A stretch of 64,000 nt of DNA. Source: Acidobacteriota bacterium (GTDB taxonomy: Bacteria; Acidobacteriota; Terriglobia; Terriglobales; Acidobacteriaceae). Below the pieces are notes generated by a model. The model saw only the letters and a list, made by a program, of their open reading frames with translations, made no database searches and was not told where the DNA came from. Shown here one piece after another: positions 33,673 through 42,560 of the stretch. The position numbers were made by a program, and so were the translations under genes. Where the stretch lies: NCBI GenBank assembly GCA_021846275.1, contig JAJZBZ010000004.1, positions 124,001-188,000 of the forward strand. Reading direction: 5' to 3'. How positions within the stretch are numbered: position 1 is the stretch's first letter; each line of letters starts with the position of its first letter.

Positions 33673-34308
33673 ATGAAGAGCGGGATGAGGGACGGGGTGG
33701 CGTTTTCGGGCAGTGGCGTGGGGAGGGCTGGCCGAAGGCGGACGACGCGGAAATCGTCGGCGCGTGGCCGAGCGGATTTCCGACTGGTCGCGCGGGCTGT
33801 GTGCGGGAGGCTGGCCGCATGGGCCGGGACGGGGCTGCGCAGCGGCGGTCGTCGCCTGCTGGCCGCCGTCGGCGGGCTGCTGGCTGCCGCGCGGGCGCGC
33901 ATGCTGCGCGAGCCGGGCGGTGGTCGACCGATCACGGTGGTCGATCAGGCCTCGGCGGGCGCGAAGCTGCGCCTGGTGCTGGTGGAGGTGGATGGGCAGC
34001 GCGTGCTGGTGGCAGCCTCGGGCGATCAGGTTCCGGCGATGCTGGCGCTTGCGTCGGCCGCGCCTGCCGTTGGCGGACGGCAGACCGCGAAGCCGCGATC
34101 CGCAAAGCCACGATCCGCGAAGCCACGATCCGCGAAGCCACAAACAGGGCATGCGGCGCGCGAGGCGAAGCCATCCGCCAGGGAATCGATGCTGGACTGG
34201 AGTGAGCCGGGCGTCGCGCTTCCGGCGATGGCTCGCTGCAGGACGGAGTCGGGCAAGGCGGAATCGGGATGGGCAGCGCGAGCCGCGGCAGGAAGCGAGA
34301 TTCAGTGA
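33673..34308 (+). CDS. fliO: FliO-like flagellar export protein
   Basis: A 211-residue protein placed between a SpoA gene and fliP, the usual place of fliO. The FliO-type core is AGAKLRLVLVEVDGQRVLVAASGDQVPAML (about 95-125). The usual N-terminal membrane helix is not clear; the matching region (ARAVCGRLAAWAGTG and LLAAVGGLLAAARAR) is interrupted by arginines. A 15-bp DNA repeat gives (AKPRS)n around 140-155. The stop overlaps the fliP start. The assignment rests on position and one motif, so it is moderate. Confidence 0.6.
   Translation: MKSGMRDGVAFSGSGVGRAGRRRTTRKSSARGRADFRLVARAVCGRLAAWAGTGLRSGGRRLLAAVGGLLAAARARMLREPGGGRPITVVDQASAGAKLRLVLVEVDGQRVLVAASGDQVPAMLALASAAPAVGGRQTAKPRSAKPRSAKPRSAKPQTGHAAREAKPSARESMLDWSEPGVALPAMARCRTESGKAESGWAARAAAGSEIQ
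34090..34134 (+). repeat. 15-bp tandem repeat inside fliO
   Basis: Three units of AAGCC(A/G)CGATCCGC(G/A) at 34090, 34105 and 34120. They encode a repeated AKPRS-type pentapeptide. Confidence 0.85.
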
Positions 34309-35006
34309 CTGCCCTCCTGCTGATGATGCGCGTGGCGCGCGTGGCTCCGGCGTTGCCGGATCTGAGTGCGCGGCTGCGTCCGGGCGACTCGACGCCGTGG
34401 ACGATTCTCTTTGTGCTGACGCTGATCACGCTGCTGCCGGCGCTGGTGATGGCCATGACGCCGATGGTGCGTCTGATGGTGGTCTTTCACTTTCTGCGCC
34501 AGGCGCTGGGCACGCAGACGGCGCCGTCGAATTCAACGCTGCTGGGGCTGGGGCTGGTGATGACGTGGTTTCTGATGCAGCCGGTGCTGGTGCAGATTGA
34601 GCAGCAGTCGGTGACCCCGTATCGCGAGGGACGGGTGACGGGATGGCAGGCGATTGAGCGGGGCGCGACGCCGCTGAAGGCGTATCTGCTGCACTATGCG
34701 CGGGAGAAGGATCTGGCGCTGTTCACGGCCGCCGGACAGATTCCGCGGCCGAATCAGCCGATGGACCTGCCGATGCGCGTGGTGGTGCCGGCCTACATGC
34801 TTTCGGAGCTGAAATCGGGCTTTGCCATCGGGGCCGTGCTGTATCTGCCGTTTTTGCTGATCGACATGGTGACGGCGGCGGTGACGACCTCGATTGGCAT
34901 GTTCCAGCTTCCGCCGGTGGTGATCTCGACGCCGCTGAAGATTCTGCTGTTTGTGATTGTGGACGGATGGAATCTGGTGGCGGGATCGCTGCTGAAGAGT
35001 TTCTGA
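34305..35006 (+). CDS. fliP: Flagellar export gate protein FliP
   Basis: A 233-residue export-gate subunit. Membrane segments run about 22-45 (WTILFVLTLITLLPALVMAM), 60-88, 155-180 and 195-225. MVRLMVVFHFLRQALGTQTAPSNSTLLGL and SELKSGFAIGAVLYLPFLLIDMVTAAVTTSIGM are family signatures. FliP, FliQ and FliR build the pore of the flagellar type III secretion system. The start is GTG 34305, overlapping the fliO stop; no long cleaved signal peptide precedes the first helix, unlike in enterobacteria. fliQ follows after 36 bases. Confidence 0.96.
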   Translation: MTALLLMMRVARVAPALPDLSARLRPGDSTPWTILFVLTLITLLPALVMAMTPMVRLMVVFHFLRQALGTQTAPSNSTLLGLGLVMTWFLMQPVLVQIEQQSVTPYREGRVTGWQAIERGATPLKAYLLHYAREKDLALFTAAGQIPRPNQPMDLPMRVVVPAYMLSELKSGFAIGAVLYLPFLLIDMVTAAVTTSIGMFQLPPVVISTPLKILLFVIVDGWNLVAGSLLKSF

Positions 35007-35042
35007 GATCGCGCGCGCGGGCAAGCGCGACAGGAGGATGGT

Positions 35043-35312
35043 ATGACGCCGGACATGGCCGCCGAGATGGTGCGGCAGTTGCTGAGGGAATCGATGATTG
35101 TGGCCACGCCGGTGCTGCTGGCGACGGTCGTGATCAGTTTTGTGCTGAGCCTGCTGCAGACGCTGACCTCGCTGCAGGACCAGTCGCTGACCTCGGTGCC
35201 GAGATTGTTTGCCGTGGTCGGGCTACTGGCGGTGGCGATGCCGTGGTTCATTCACCGGCTGACGGGATATACGCACGCGCTCTACGACAACCTCGGTCGT
35301 TATACGCACTGA
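35043..35312 (+). CDS. fliQ: Flagellar export gate protein FliQ
   Basis: An 89-residue protein with two membrane hairpin helices (MIVATPVLLATVVISFVLSLLQTLTSLQDQSL and RLFAVVGLLAVAMPWFIHRL), the exact length of the E. coli protein. It is part of the FliPQR export gate. ATG 35043 follows AGGAGG. It lies between fliP and fliR. Confidence 0.96.
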   Translation: MTPDMAAEMVRQLLRESMIVATPVLLATVVISFVLSLLQTLTSLQDQSLTSVPRLFAVVGLLAVAMPWFIHRLTGYTHALYDNLGRYTH

Positions 35313-35313
35313 A

Positions 35314-35347
35314 TGGTTTCACGCACGGATTGGTTTCACGCACGGAT
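35314..35347 (+). repeat. 17-bp exact tandem duplication
   Basis: TGGTTTCACGCACGGAT occurs twice without a gap (35314-35330 and 35331-35347) between fliQ and fliR, just upstream of the fliR ribosome site. Confidence 0.9.
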
Positions 35348-35377
35348 TCGACGCGCACGGGATGGAGATGGACAAGC

Positions 35378-36211
35378 ATGCAGGGGCTGGCAGAGGCCGT
35401 GGCGCAGAGCCGGGCAATCGACGCGGCATCGGTGGCCGACTGGGGTGTTGCGCGCTGGAGCGCGACGCTTCCGGCGCTGGTGCTGATTCTGATTCGCGTG
35501 AGCGTGGTGCTGGCCGTGGGTCCGTTGTTTTCTTCGCGCGTCTTCACGGCGCGCACGAAGATTGTGCTGGCGGTGGCGATGACCTGGCTGCTGCTGCCGG
35601 TGGCCGCGACGCTGCCGGCTCCGGCGCTGGGCGTGACGAGCGTGCTGAGCGAGGCGGCCGTGGGCGGCATCTATGCGCTGACGCTCGGGATGCTGAGCGA
35701 GATGCTGCTGCTGGCCGGACAGGTGGCGGGCGTGCAGTTCAGCTTTTCGCTGGTGAATCTGCTGGATCCGAGTTCGGAGATTCAGACGCCGCTGCTGGCC
35801 GATCTCTTTCAGCTTTTCGGGCTGTGGGTGCTGTTTGCGGCGGGTCTGGACCGGCTGCTGCTGGATTCCGTGATGCGCAGCCTGCGCGCGCTGCCGCCGG
35901 GCGGTTTTGCGCTCCATGCCGACACGGTGGCGCATGCGCTGACGCCGCTGCTGAGCGGCGCGTTTTTCGCCTCGCTGCAACTGGTGGCGCCGCTGCTGGC
36001 GGTGACGGTGCTGGTGGATCTGTCGGTGGCGCTGGTGGGCAGGCTGGCGCCGCAGCTTCCAGTGATCGCGCTGACGATTCCGCTGAAGACGCTGCTGGGG
36101 CTGGCGGTGCTGGTGGGCACGCTCCAACTGTGGCCGCGCTATATGGAATCGCGTTTTGAGGAACTGCTGACGATGGCCGAGCGCCTGCTCTCGCTTGCGG
36201 TGAGGGGCTGA
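35378..36211 (+). CDS. fliR: Flagellar export gate protein FliR
   Basis: A 277-residue protein with about six membrane segments, beginning WSATLPALVLILIRVSVVLAVGPLFSS. It also has GQVAGVQFSFSLVNLLDP, the conserved loop of FliR, and LALTIPLKTLLGLAVLVGTLQ-like C-terminal helices. It forms the export gate with FliP and FliQ. ATG 35378 (MQGLAEAVAQ) follows GGAGATGG; the longer open frame upstream overlaps fliQ in another frame and is discarded. flhB starts two bases after the stop. Confidence 0.95.
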   Translation: MQGLAEAVAQSRAIDAASVADWGVARWSATLPALVLILIRVSVVLAVGPLFSSRVFTARTKIVLAVAMTWLLLPVAATLPAPALGVTSVLSEAAVGGIYALTLGMLSEMLLLAGQVAGVQFSFSLVNLLDPSSEIQTPLLADLFQLFGLWVLFAAGLDRLLLDSVMRSLRALPPGGFALHADTVAHALTPLLSGAFFASLQLVAPLLAVTVLVDLSVALVGRLAPQLPVIALTIPLKTLLGLAVLVGTLQLWPRYMESRFEELLTMAERLLSLAVRG

Positions 36212-36213
36212 CG

Positions 36214-37437
36214 ATGGCTGGCGACCGCACAGAAAAAGCGACACCGCAACGACGCGACAAGGCGCGGCGCGAGGGCGACATCACGCATAGCCGCGAGCTG
36301 ACGTCGGCGGCGGGCACGCTGGCCGGGGTGATGCTGCTGCGCGTGGCCTGGGGCGAGTTTCTTGCGCGGTGGGATGGGTCTCTGGAGACGGTGATGGGGC
36401 TGGGGAATGCGGCGCACTGGGAGAGCGCGGCGATGGCGGGGACGCTGCGCGCGCTGCTGACGGAGATGGGCGCGATGCTGGCTCCATTTGCGCTGGTGGG
36501 CGCGGCGGTGGCGGCCGGGACGCTGGGCGCGGGGCTGCTGCAGACGGGGGGATTGCAGATTCATCCGCAGGTGCTGGCCTGGAAGCTGGACCGTGTGAGT
36601 CCGCTGGCGAATGCGAAGAACATGTTTTCGCTGCGCGCGCTGGCAAGGCTGGGAAAGTCGCTGGTGCCGACAGCGTTTCTGGCGGTCTTTGTGATTGCGC
36701 GGATTGAGCGGCAGTGGACGACGGCGCCGTTTTCGACCGAGCGCATGGCGATCCTGGGCAACGATGTGTGGACCCTGCTGCTGGCCTCGGCGTGGGTGAT
36801 GTTTGGCTGGGCGCTGGTGGACTACATCGTGGAGTGGCGCAGCCGCGAGATGCGCCTGCGCATGAGCCGCGAGGAGATGCGCGAGGAGTTTCGCGACACG
36901 GAGGGCAATCCGCAGATTCGCGGACGCATTCGCAACCTGCAGCGGGCGGCGCGGCGGCGGCGCGTGAAGCAGGATGTGGCGAAAGCGGCGGTGGTGATCA
37001 CGAATCCGACGCACTACGCGGTGGCGCTGGGATTTGACTTCGCGACCATGGAGGCGCCGAAGGTGCTGGCCAAGGGGCGGAATCTGATGGCCGAGGAGAT
37101 CAAGCAGGAGGCGCGCTGGGCCGACGTTCCGGTGATTGAGAATCCGCCACTGGCGCGCTCGCTCTATCGCGTGGTGGAGCCGGGGCAGTCGATTCCGGTG
37201 GATCTGTATGCGGCGGTGGCCTCGATTCTGGCGTATCTCTATCGCCAGCGCGTGGCCGAGAGCGCGCGACAGCGGCAGGCGGCGAAAAATCCGGGCAACG
37301 GGCAGCCGCCCCGGCGGAGTGCCGAGCCGACGCTGGCGCGCATTGCCGGGTCGGGACGGGGAGCGGCGCGCGGGCGACGCGGCGGCGCGAAGAGCGGGCC
37401 GGGGAACGAGGACGGGAAAGGCGGGAAGAACGAATGA
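36214..37437 (+). CDS. flhB: Flagellar export switch protein FlhB
   Basis: A 407-residue FlhB, which switches secretion from rod/hook to filament substrates. The N-terminus DRTEKATPQRRDKARREGDI is diagnostic, and four membrane segments lie between about 30 and 215. The self-cleavage motif NPTH is at 264-267, followed by YAVALGFD and the cytoplasmic domain with APKVLAKGRNLMAEEIK. The last 60 residues are a basic Gly/Arg-rich tail longer than usual. The end overlaps flhA by four bases (ATGA). Confidence 0.97.
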   Translation: MAGDRTEKATPQRRDKARREGDITHSRELTSAAGTLAGVMLLRVAWGEFLARWDGSLETVMGLGNAAHWESAAMAGTLRALLTEMGAMLAPFALVGAAVAAGTLGAGLLQTGGLQIHPQVLAWKLDRVSPLANAKNMFSLRALARLGKSLVPTAFLAVFVIARIERQWTTAPFSTERMAILGNDVWTLLLASAWVMFGWALVDYIVEWRSREMRLRMSREEMREEFRDTEGNPQIRGRIRNLQRAARRRRVKQDVAKAAVVITNPTHYAVALGFDFATMEAPKVLAKGRNLMAEEIKQEARWADVPVIENPPLARSLYRVVEPGQSIPVDLYAAVASILAYLYRQRVAESARQRQAAKNPGNGQPPRRSAEPTLARIAGSGRGAARGRRGGAKSGPGNEDGKGGKNE

Positions 37438-39536
37438 GCAGTGTGGCGATGACTCCGACGATGGGAGCGAACCGGGCGGCGTGGCTGGACCGGCTGCGCG
37501 AGTATCTGTTGCCGATTGGCGCGATCAGCGTGATCTTTGTGATGCTGGTGCCGCTGCCGGCGGCGGCGCTGGACCTGTTGCTGGCGATCTCGATGGCCGC
37601 CTCGATGGTGGTCTTTCTGACCGCCGTGCAGGTGCGCCGCGCTGTGGAACTGAGTGTCTTTCCGACGTTGCTGCTGCTGCTGACGCTCTTTCGCCTGGCG
37701 CTGAATATCGCCTCCAGCCGGAGGATTCTGCTGCATGGCTCGGAGGGAACCTCGGCGGCGGGCAACGTGATCGAGGCCTTCGGGCAGTTTGTGGTGGGGG
37801 GCAATTATGTGGTCGGGTTTGTGCTGTTTCTGGCCCTGATTGCGATTCAGTTCCTGGTGGTTTCGCATGGCGCGGTGCGCACGGCGGAGGTGACGGCGCG
37901 CTTCACGCTGGATGCGCTGCCGGGCAAGCAGATGGCGATTGACGCGGATATGAATGCCGGGCTGATCAACGAGCAGGAGGCGCGCCGGCGCCGCCAGGCG
38001 ATTGCGCGCGAGGCGGAGTTTTATGGCGCGATGGACGGGGCGGCGCGATTCAATCAGCGCGATTCGATGGCGACGATTCTGATTACCGCGATCAACATCA
38101 TTGCCGGGCTGCTGATTGGCACGCTGCAGCAGGGGGTTGCGCTGAGCGAGGCGGTGAGGACGTACACGGTGCTGACGGTGGGCGACGGGCTGGTGACGAT
38201 GATTCCCTCGCTGCTGGTCTCCGTGGCCGGCGGCATTACGCTGACGCGCACGAGCGGCGCGGGCACGCTTTCGGGGGAATTGCGGACGCAGTTGTTCGAG
38301 CGTCCGGCGACGCTCTATATCGCCTCGGGCGTCTGCGCGGCGCTGTGCCTGATTCCGGGGCTGCCGAAGCTGACGTTTTTGCTGGTGGCGGCGGGGCTGG
38401 CTCTGATTGCGCGGACGATGGGCAGAGTCGAGACGACGGCGGCGCAGGCGGAGCCGACGGCGGTGGCGACGGGCGCGGCGCAGCCGGCGGCGCAGGAGAT
38501 GGCGGCGCTGCTGCGGACCGAGGAGCTGACGCTGGAGATCGGCTTCCAGCTGATTCCGCTGGTGGACGAGAAACAGGGCGGACAACTGCTGAGCCGGGTG
38601 CGCACGCTGCGCCGGCAACTGACGCAGGAGCTTGGATTCCTGATTCCGCCGGTGCATATCTCGGACAATCTGCGGCTGAGGCCGCGGGAGTATCTGTTCT
38701 CGCTGCGCGGGATGGAGATCGGCCGCTGGCAGACGGAGGGAACGCAGTTGCTGGCGGTGACCAGCGATGCGGCGCGCGGGGCGCTGCCGGGGCGGGAGAC
38801 GCGCGAACCTGCGTTTGGTGTGCCGGCGCTGTGGATTGCGCCGGGACTGGAGGACCAGGCGATTGCGGCCGGATATACGGTGGTCGATCCGGTGACGGTG
38901 GTCGCGACGCATCTGGGCGAGATGATGCGCCAGCATGCGCATGAGCTGCTGAGCCGGGCCGAGACCAAGCGGCTGCTGGACAGCCTGAATGATTCGCATC
39001 CCAAGCTGATGGAGGAGCTGGTGCCGAAGCTGCTGACGCTGGGCGAGGTGCAGCGGGTGCTGGAACAGTTGCTGCGCGAGCGCGTCTCGGTGCGCGATCT
39101 GGGCGCGATTCTGGAATCGATTCTGGAGACCGCGCCGCAGAACAAGACGACAGTCGCGCTGGTGGAGGCGGCGCGGCACGCGCTGGGACGCAGGATGATC
39201 CAGCCGCTGCTCGATGGCGAGGGCCAGCTGGCGGTGGTGCTGATGGACGCGGCGCTCGAAGAGGAGGTGCTGAGCACGGTGGCGCAGGAGGCGGGGCAGC
39301 GGCAACTGATGGCTCCCGGACGCGGAGGTGTTCCGGTGATTCGACGGCTGGGCGATTCTTTGAGGCAGCTTATCGGTTCCGCGCCCGCAACGGCGCTTCC
39401 CGTGCTTCTCTGTCCGAGTCCGGCGCGCTACCACGTGAAGCGCTGGATTGAGCCGTGGGTGCCGCGTGTGGCGGTGGTGGCGGCAAGCGATATTCCGCCG
39501 GAGATTCGCCTGCGCGCGGTGGGCACGATTCGCTGA
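37434..39536 (+). CDS. flhA: Flagellar export protein FlhA
   Basis: A 700-residue FlhA, the large export-gate protein whose ring of cytoplasmic domains docks chaperone-substrate complexes. The membrane half (about 20-320) contains ELSVFPTLLLLLTLFRLALNIASSR, FLVVSHGAVRTAEVTARFTLDALPGKQMAIDAD, and the proton-path region with LINEQEARRRRQ. The cytoplasmic half carries GPTATTVEL-like and NVLVRERVSIRDL-like segments (here LLRERVSVRDLGAILE). Length matches the family. It starts inside the flhB stop. No flhF or flhG follows, and fliA comes next. Confidence 0.97.
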   Translation: MSSVAMTPTMGANRAAWLDRLREYLLPIGAISVIFVMLVPLPAAALDLLLAISMAASMVVFLTAVQVRRAVELSVFPTLLLLLTLFRLALNIASSRRILLHGSEGTSAAGNVIEAFGQFVVGGNYVVGFVLFLALIAIQFLVVSHGAVRTAEVTARFTLDALPGKQMAIDADMNAGLINEQEARRRRQAIAREAEFYGAMDGAARFNQRDSMATILITAINIIAGLLIGTLQQGVALSEAVRTYTVLTVGDGLVTMIPSLLVSVAGGITLTRTSGAGTLSGELRTQLFERPATLYIASGVCAALCLIPGLPKLTFLLVAAGLALIARTMGRVETTAAQAEPTAVATGAAQPAAQEMAALLRTEELTLEIGFQLIPLVDEKQGGQLLSRVRTLRRQLTQELGFLIPPVHISDNLRLRPREYLFSLRGMEIGRWQTEGTQLLAVTSDAARGALPGRETREPAFGVPALWIAPGLEDQAIAAGYTVVDPVTVVATHLGEMMRQHAHELLSRAETKRLLDSLNDSHPKLMEELVPKLLTLGEVQRVLEQLLRERVSVRDLGAILESILETAPQNKTTVALVEAARHALGRRMIQPLLDGEGQLAVVLMDAALEEEVLSTVAQEAGQRQLMAPGRGGVPVIRRLGDSLRQLIGSAPATALPVLLCPSPARYHVKRWIEPWVPRVAVVAASDIPPEIRLRAVGTIR

Positions 39537-39588
39537 TGGGGCGCGGGCTGGGATGGCGGGAAGGACAAGCGGGGGCTGAGGGAGCGCG

Positions 39589-40683
39589 ATGGCGGAAGAC
39601 GAGGCAAAGAGCGGCGCGGTGCGAAGGGCGAGCGGTTCCGGCGTGGCAGTGGAGGCGACACGGTCGGGCAGGGGACAGAAGGCGCAGTCGCGCGGCGGAG
39701 CCGGAGGTGGGGCGGGTGACGCGGCAACGGAACCGAGGATCGGGAGCGAGGATGAGGAGGAGCTAACGGTTGCCGGGGAGTGCATGGCCGAAGCCGGAAG
39801 CGACGATCGGAACCTGGCGGGTGTCTCCGCGCTGAGCCTGGCGGGCGCCGGTTACGGCGCGGGACGGGCGGAGTTTACGCCGGACGAGGAACGGTTGCTG
39901 CTGGAGCATCTGCCGATCGTGCGTTTTCTGGCGCGAAGGATCCACGAGCGGCTGCCGCAACATGTGGAGATGGAGGATCTGGTCTCGGCCGGGGTGGTGG
40001 GGCTGATGGATGCCTTTGCGAAGTTCGATCCGGCCAAGAAGGTGCAGTTTCGCAGCTATGCGCAGTTCCGGATTCGCGGCGCGATTCTGGACAGTCTGAG
40101 GACGCTGGACTGGAGTCCGCGCGAGCTGCGGCGCAAGGGCCGTGCGGTCGAGGAGGCGATCCGGCTGCTGACGGCGAATCTGGGCCGCGCTCCGTCGGAG
40201 ATGGAGGTTGCGCGTGAGCTGGGAGTCGAACTGGAGGCGTATCAGCAGTTGCTGGGCGAGCTGAAGGGTCTGGAGATCGGCACGCTGCACATGGAGCGCA
40301 ATGAGGACTCCGGCGAGGAGGAGCTGGCCTATGTGCCGGGGCGGACGGAGGACGATCCACTTTTTCGCTGCCTGCGCGGCGAGATGCAGGAGCGTCTGGC
40401 GGAGGCGATCGGCGGATTGCCGGAGCGGGAGCGGCTGGTGATGACGCTCTATTACTTCGAGGAGATGACGATGCGCGAGATCGGGCTGGCGCTGGGAGTG
40501 GTCGAGTCGCGGGTCTCGCAGATTCACGCCTCGGCGGTCTTGCATCTGCGCGCTGCGCTGGCGGACCTGGCGCGGCGCGCGGACAAGCGCGCGACGCGCG
40601 GCACGAGTCGCGCGGCGGCTGCGCTGCCGAACGCCATGGTGCAGCGGGCGCAGGCCAGGGCGAGCGCGCCGATCACGCCCTGA
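39589..40683 (+). CDS. fliA: Flagellar sigma factor FliA (sigma-28) with long N-terminal extension
   Basis: A 364-residue FliA/WhiG-type sigma factor for late flagellar genes. Region 2 is LPIVRFLARRIHERLPQHVEMEDLVSAGVVGLMDAFAKFDPAKKVQFRSYAQFRIRGAILDSLR, region 3 follows, and region 4 is LPERERLVMTLYYFEEMTMREIGLALGVVESRVSQIHASAV. About 95 low-complexity residues precede region 2, and there is an Ala-rich tail. ATG 39784 would give a normal-looking 299-residue protein and has GGGGAG three bases upstream; ATG 39589 has GAGGGAG four bases upstream and lies closer to flhA, so the start is uncertain. Its anti-sigma factor flgM is at 49611. Confidence 0.92.
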   Translation: MAEDEAKSGAVRRASGSGVAVEATRSGRGQKAQSRGGAGGGAGDAATEPRIGSEDEEELTVAGECMAEAGSDDRNLAGVSALSLAGAGYGAGRAEFTPDEERLLLEHLPIVRFLARRIHERLPQHVEMEDLVSAGVVGLMDAFAKFDPAKKVQFRSYAQFRIRGAILDSLRTLDWSPRELRRKGRAVEEAIRLLTANLGRAPSEMEVARELGVELEAYQQLLGELKGLEIGTLHMERNEDSGEEELAYVPGRTEDDPLFRCLRGEMQERLAEAIGGLPERERLVMTLYYFEEMTMREIGLALGVVESRVSQIHASAVLHLRAALADLARRADKRATRGTSRAAAALPNAMVQRAQARASAPITP

Positions 40684-40797
40684 CCGGGACTGGACGGAAC
40701 GGGAAAGCGAGGCGGACGGTGCGAAAACAGGAAACGACGGCGCGGATGCTGAGAGATTTTCAAGCATCCGAGCCGGTGAAACAGAGAGAGTGAGGGA

Positions 40798-41757
40798 ATG
40801 GAAAAAACACTCAAACAGGATGAGATTGACGCCTTGTTTCAGGCCGCGCGCGCGACGACGCCGGAGCCGGGTGCCGAGATCAGGGCGCGGGTCCTCCCGT
40901 ATAACTTCGCCTCGGCGGGACAGATTTCCAATGAGCAGTTGCGCGCGATCAGCATGCTGAATGATCTGTTCGCGCGCAACCTGACGCACAATCTTTCCGC
41001 CTGGCTGCGCACGCGGTTGCAGGTGAATCTGGTCTCGGCCGAGCAGATTCCATTCAATGAGTTTCTGTTGCGGATTCCGGAGATTTCCTATATCTCGACG
41101 GTGCGGCTGGAGCCGCTGGGCGCGCTCTCGGTGCTGCAACTGGACCTGGGCATCGCTCCGGCGATGATCGACCTGCTGCTGGGCGGCGAAGGGCAGCCGG
41201 GCGATCTGCGCGAGCTGACGGATATTGAGGAGGCGATCGTGGCCAGCGTGGTGGAGATTGTCTGCCGCGAGCTGACGACGGCCTGGCAGACGGTGGGGCT
41301 GAGCTTCAACTTTGAGCGGCGGCAGATGCAGACACAGACGGCGCGGATCATGCCGGTGACGGAGAAGACGCTTTGCCTGAGCTTTGAGATTCGCATGCAG
41401 GAGTCCTCGGGCCTGCTGAACCTGGCATTTCCGGCCGTGGTGGCCAACACCATCCTGCGGCGGCTGACCGGGGAGTGGGGCGGGCGGCGTCGCCACGCGG
41501 GCGAGACGCGGCGGCGGCTGGAGCAGTCGGTGCGCAGATTGAACTTTGGAGCGGCTTTGCAGCTTCCCTCGGTGCGCATCGAGGCGCGCGCGCTGGAGGA
41601 CCTGGCCGTGGGCAAGCTGATTCGCCTGGACCTGCCCGTGAACCGGCTCTCGGAGCTGCGCGTGGGCGGGCGGAAGCTCCATGACGCGCAGCCGATCCGC
41701 CTTGGCGTGCATCGCGGCGCGCGGCTGGAGCGGGAGATGGAAGGAGCGGAGCGATGA
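40798..41757 (+). CDS. fliM: Flagellar motor switch protein FliM
   Basis: A 319-residue C-ring switch protein. The N-terminal EKTLKQDEIDALFQAA is the CheY-binding segment, with the LSQDEIDALF-type motif. The middle CheC-like domain runs about 45-230 (LRAISMLNDLFARNLTHNLSAWLRTRL; SYISTVRLEPLGALSVLQLDLGIAPAMIDLLLGG). The C-terminal SpoA domain (LPSVRIEARALEDLAVGKLIRLDLP) is short but present. The stop overlaps the fliN start (ATGA). ATG 40798 follows GAGAGTGAGGG. Confidence 0.95.
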   Translation: MEKTLKQDEIDALFQAARATTPEPGAEIRARVLPYNFASAGQISNEQLRAISMLNDLFARNLTHNLSAWLRTRLQVNLVSAEQIPFNEFLLRIPEISYISTVRLEPLGALSVLQLDLGIAPAMIDLLLGGEGQPGDLRELTDIEEAIVASVVEIVCRELTTAWQTVGLSFNFERRQMQTQTARIMPVTEKTLCLSFEIRMQESSGLLNLAFPAVVANTILRRLTGEWGGRRRHAGETRRRLEQSVRRLNFGAALQLPSVRIEARALEDLAVGKLIRLDLPVNRLSELRVGGRKLHDAQPIRLGVHRGARLEREMEGAER

Positions 41758-42560
41758 GCGAGGCGGTGCGTTTTCTGGATTGCTGGACGCAGGTGGCGAC
41801 GAGCCTGCTGACGCAGGCGCTGGTCGGCGAGCCGGTGCTGGAAGAGGCCTTGCCGAAGCCGCTGCCGGAAGGCTCGTTCGGCTTTGCGGCGACGGTCGAT
41901 GGCGAGGAGTCGGGACGGCTGGTGATTCTGCTCGAAGCCGGGTTGCTCGACGCCGCGTTGTTTGGCGAGGTTCCGGATGCGCGCGCGGCCTGGGGCGAAC
42001 TGCTGCGCGAGACGGTGGAGGCGGCCGCGGGTGAGCTGCTGGCGCGAAGCGGAGCGAAATGTCAGGTGACAGGCTTTGGCGAGGCCGAGCCGGAGAGCGC
42101 GATTGCGCGGTCCTTCGAGTTGAAGGCCGGCGAACGGAGCTGGACGGTGCTGGTGGCCAGCGATCTGAAGCCCGTGGGGAGCGAGTCGGCGAAGCAATCC
42201 GCAGCCGGGGCGAGGAAGGCGGCGGCCGAGTCGGCGACTCCCGCGCCGAAATCGAATCGTTCGGAGGCGGTGACGGATACTTCGATGCTTTCTGACGGCT
42301 TGCAGCTTCTGCTCGATGTCGAACTGGAGGCGTCGCTGCGATTTGGCTCGCGCGAGATGCCGCTGGGCGAGATTCTCGACCTGGGTCCGGGCGATGTGGT
42401 GCAACTGGACCGTCATGTGAGCGACCCGGTCGATCTGGTGGTGGGCGACAAGATTGTGGCGCGCGGGGAAGTGGTGCTGGTGAATGGAAACTTCGGGTTG
42501 CGGGTGACCCAGGTGGCCGAGCCGCAGCGCAGACTGGAGAGCATACGATGCCTGTTTTAG
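41754..42560 (+). CDS. fliN: Flagellar motor switch protein FliN with N-terminal extension
   Basis: A 268-residue protein, about twice the length of E. coli FliN. The C-terminal 80 residues are a standard SpoA domain: LLLDVELEASLRFGSREMPLGEILDLGPGDVVQLDRHVSDPVDLVVGDKIVARGEVVLVNGNFGLRVT. The first 140 residues (TQVATSLLTQALVGEP, SGRLVILLEAG, WGELLRETVEAAAGELLA) look like a partial CheC/FliY-type domain but without the ExxN phosphatase motif. A Lys/Ala-rich linker joins the two. It overlaps fliM by four bases and the next gene by 13 bases. Confidence 0.92.
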   Translation: MSEAVRFLDCWTQVATSLLTQALVGEPVLEEALPKPLPEGSFGFAATVDGEESGRLVILLEAGLLDAALFGEVPDARAAWGELLRETVEAAAGELLARSGAKCQVTGFGEAEPESAIARSFELKAGERSWTVLVASDLKPVGSESAKQSAAGARKAAAESATPAPKSNRSEAVTDTSMLSDGLQLLLDVELEASLRFGSREMPLGEILDLGPGDVVQLDRHVSDPVDLVVGDKIVARGEVVLVNGNFGLRVTQVAEPQRRLESIRCLF

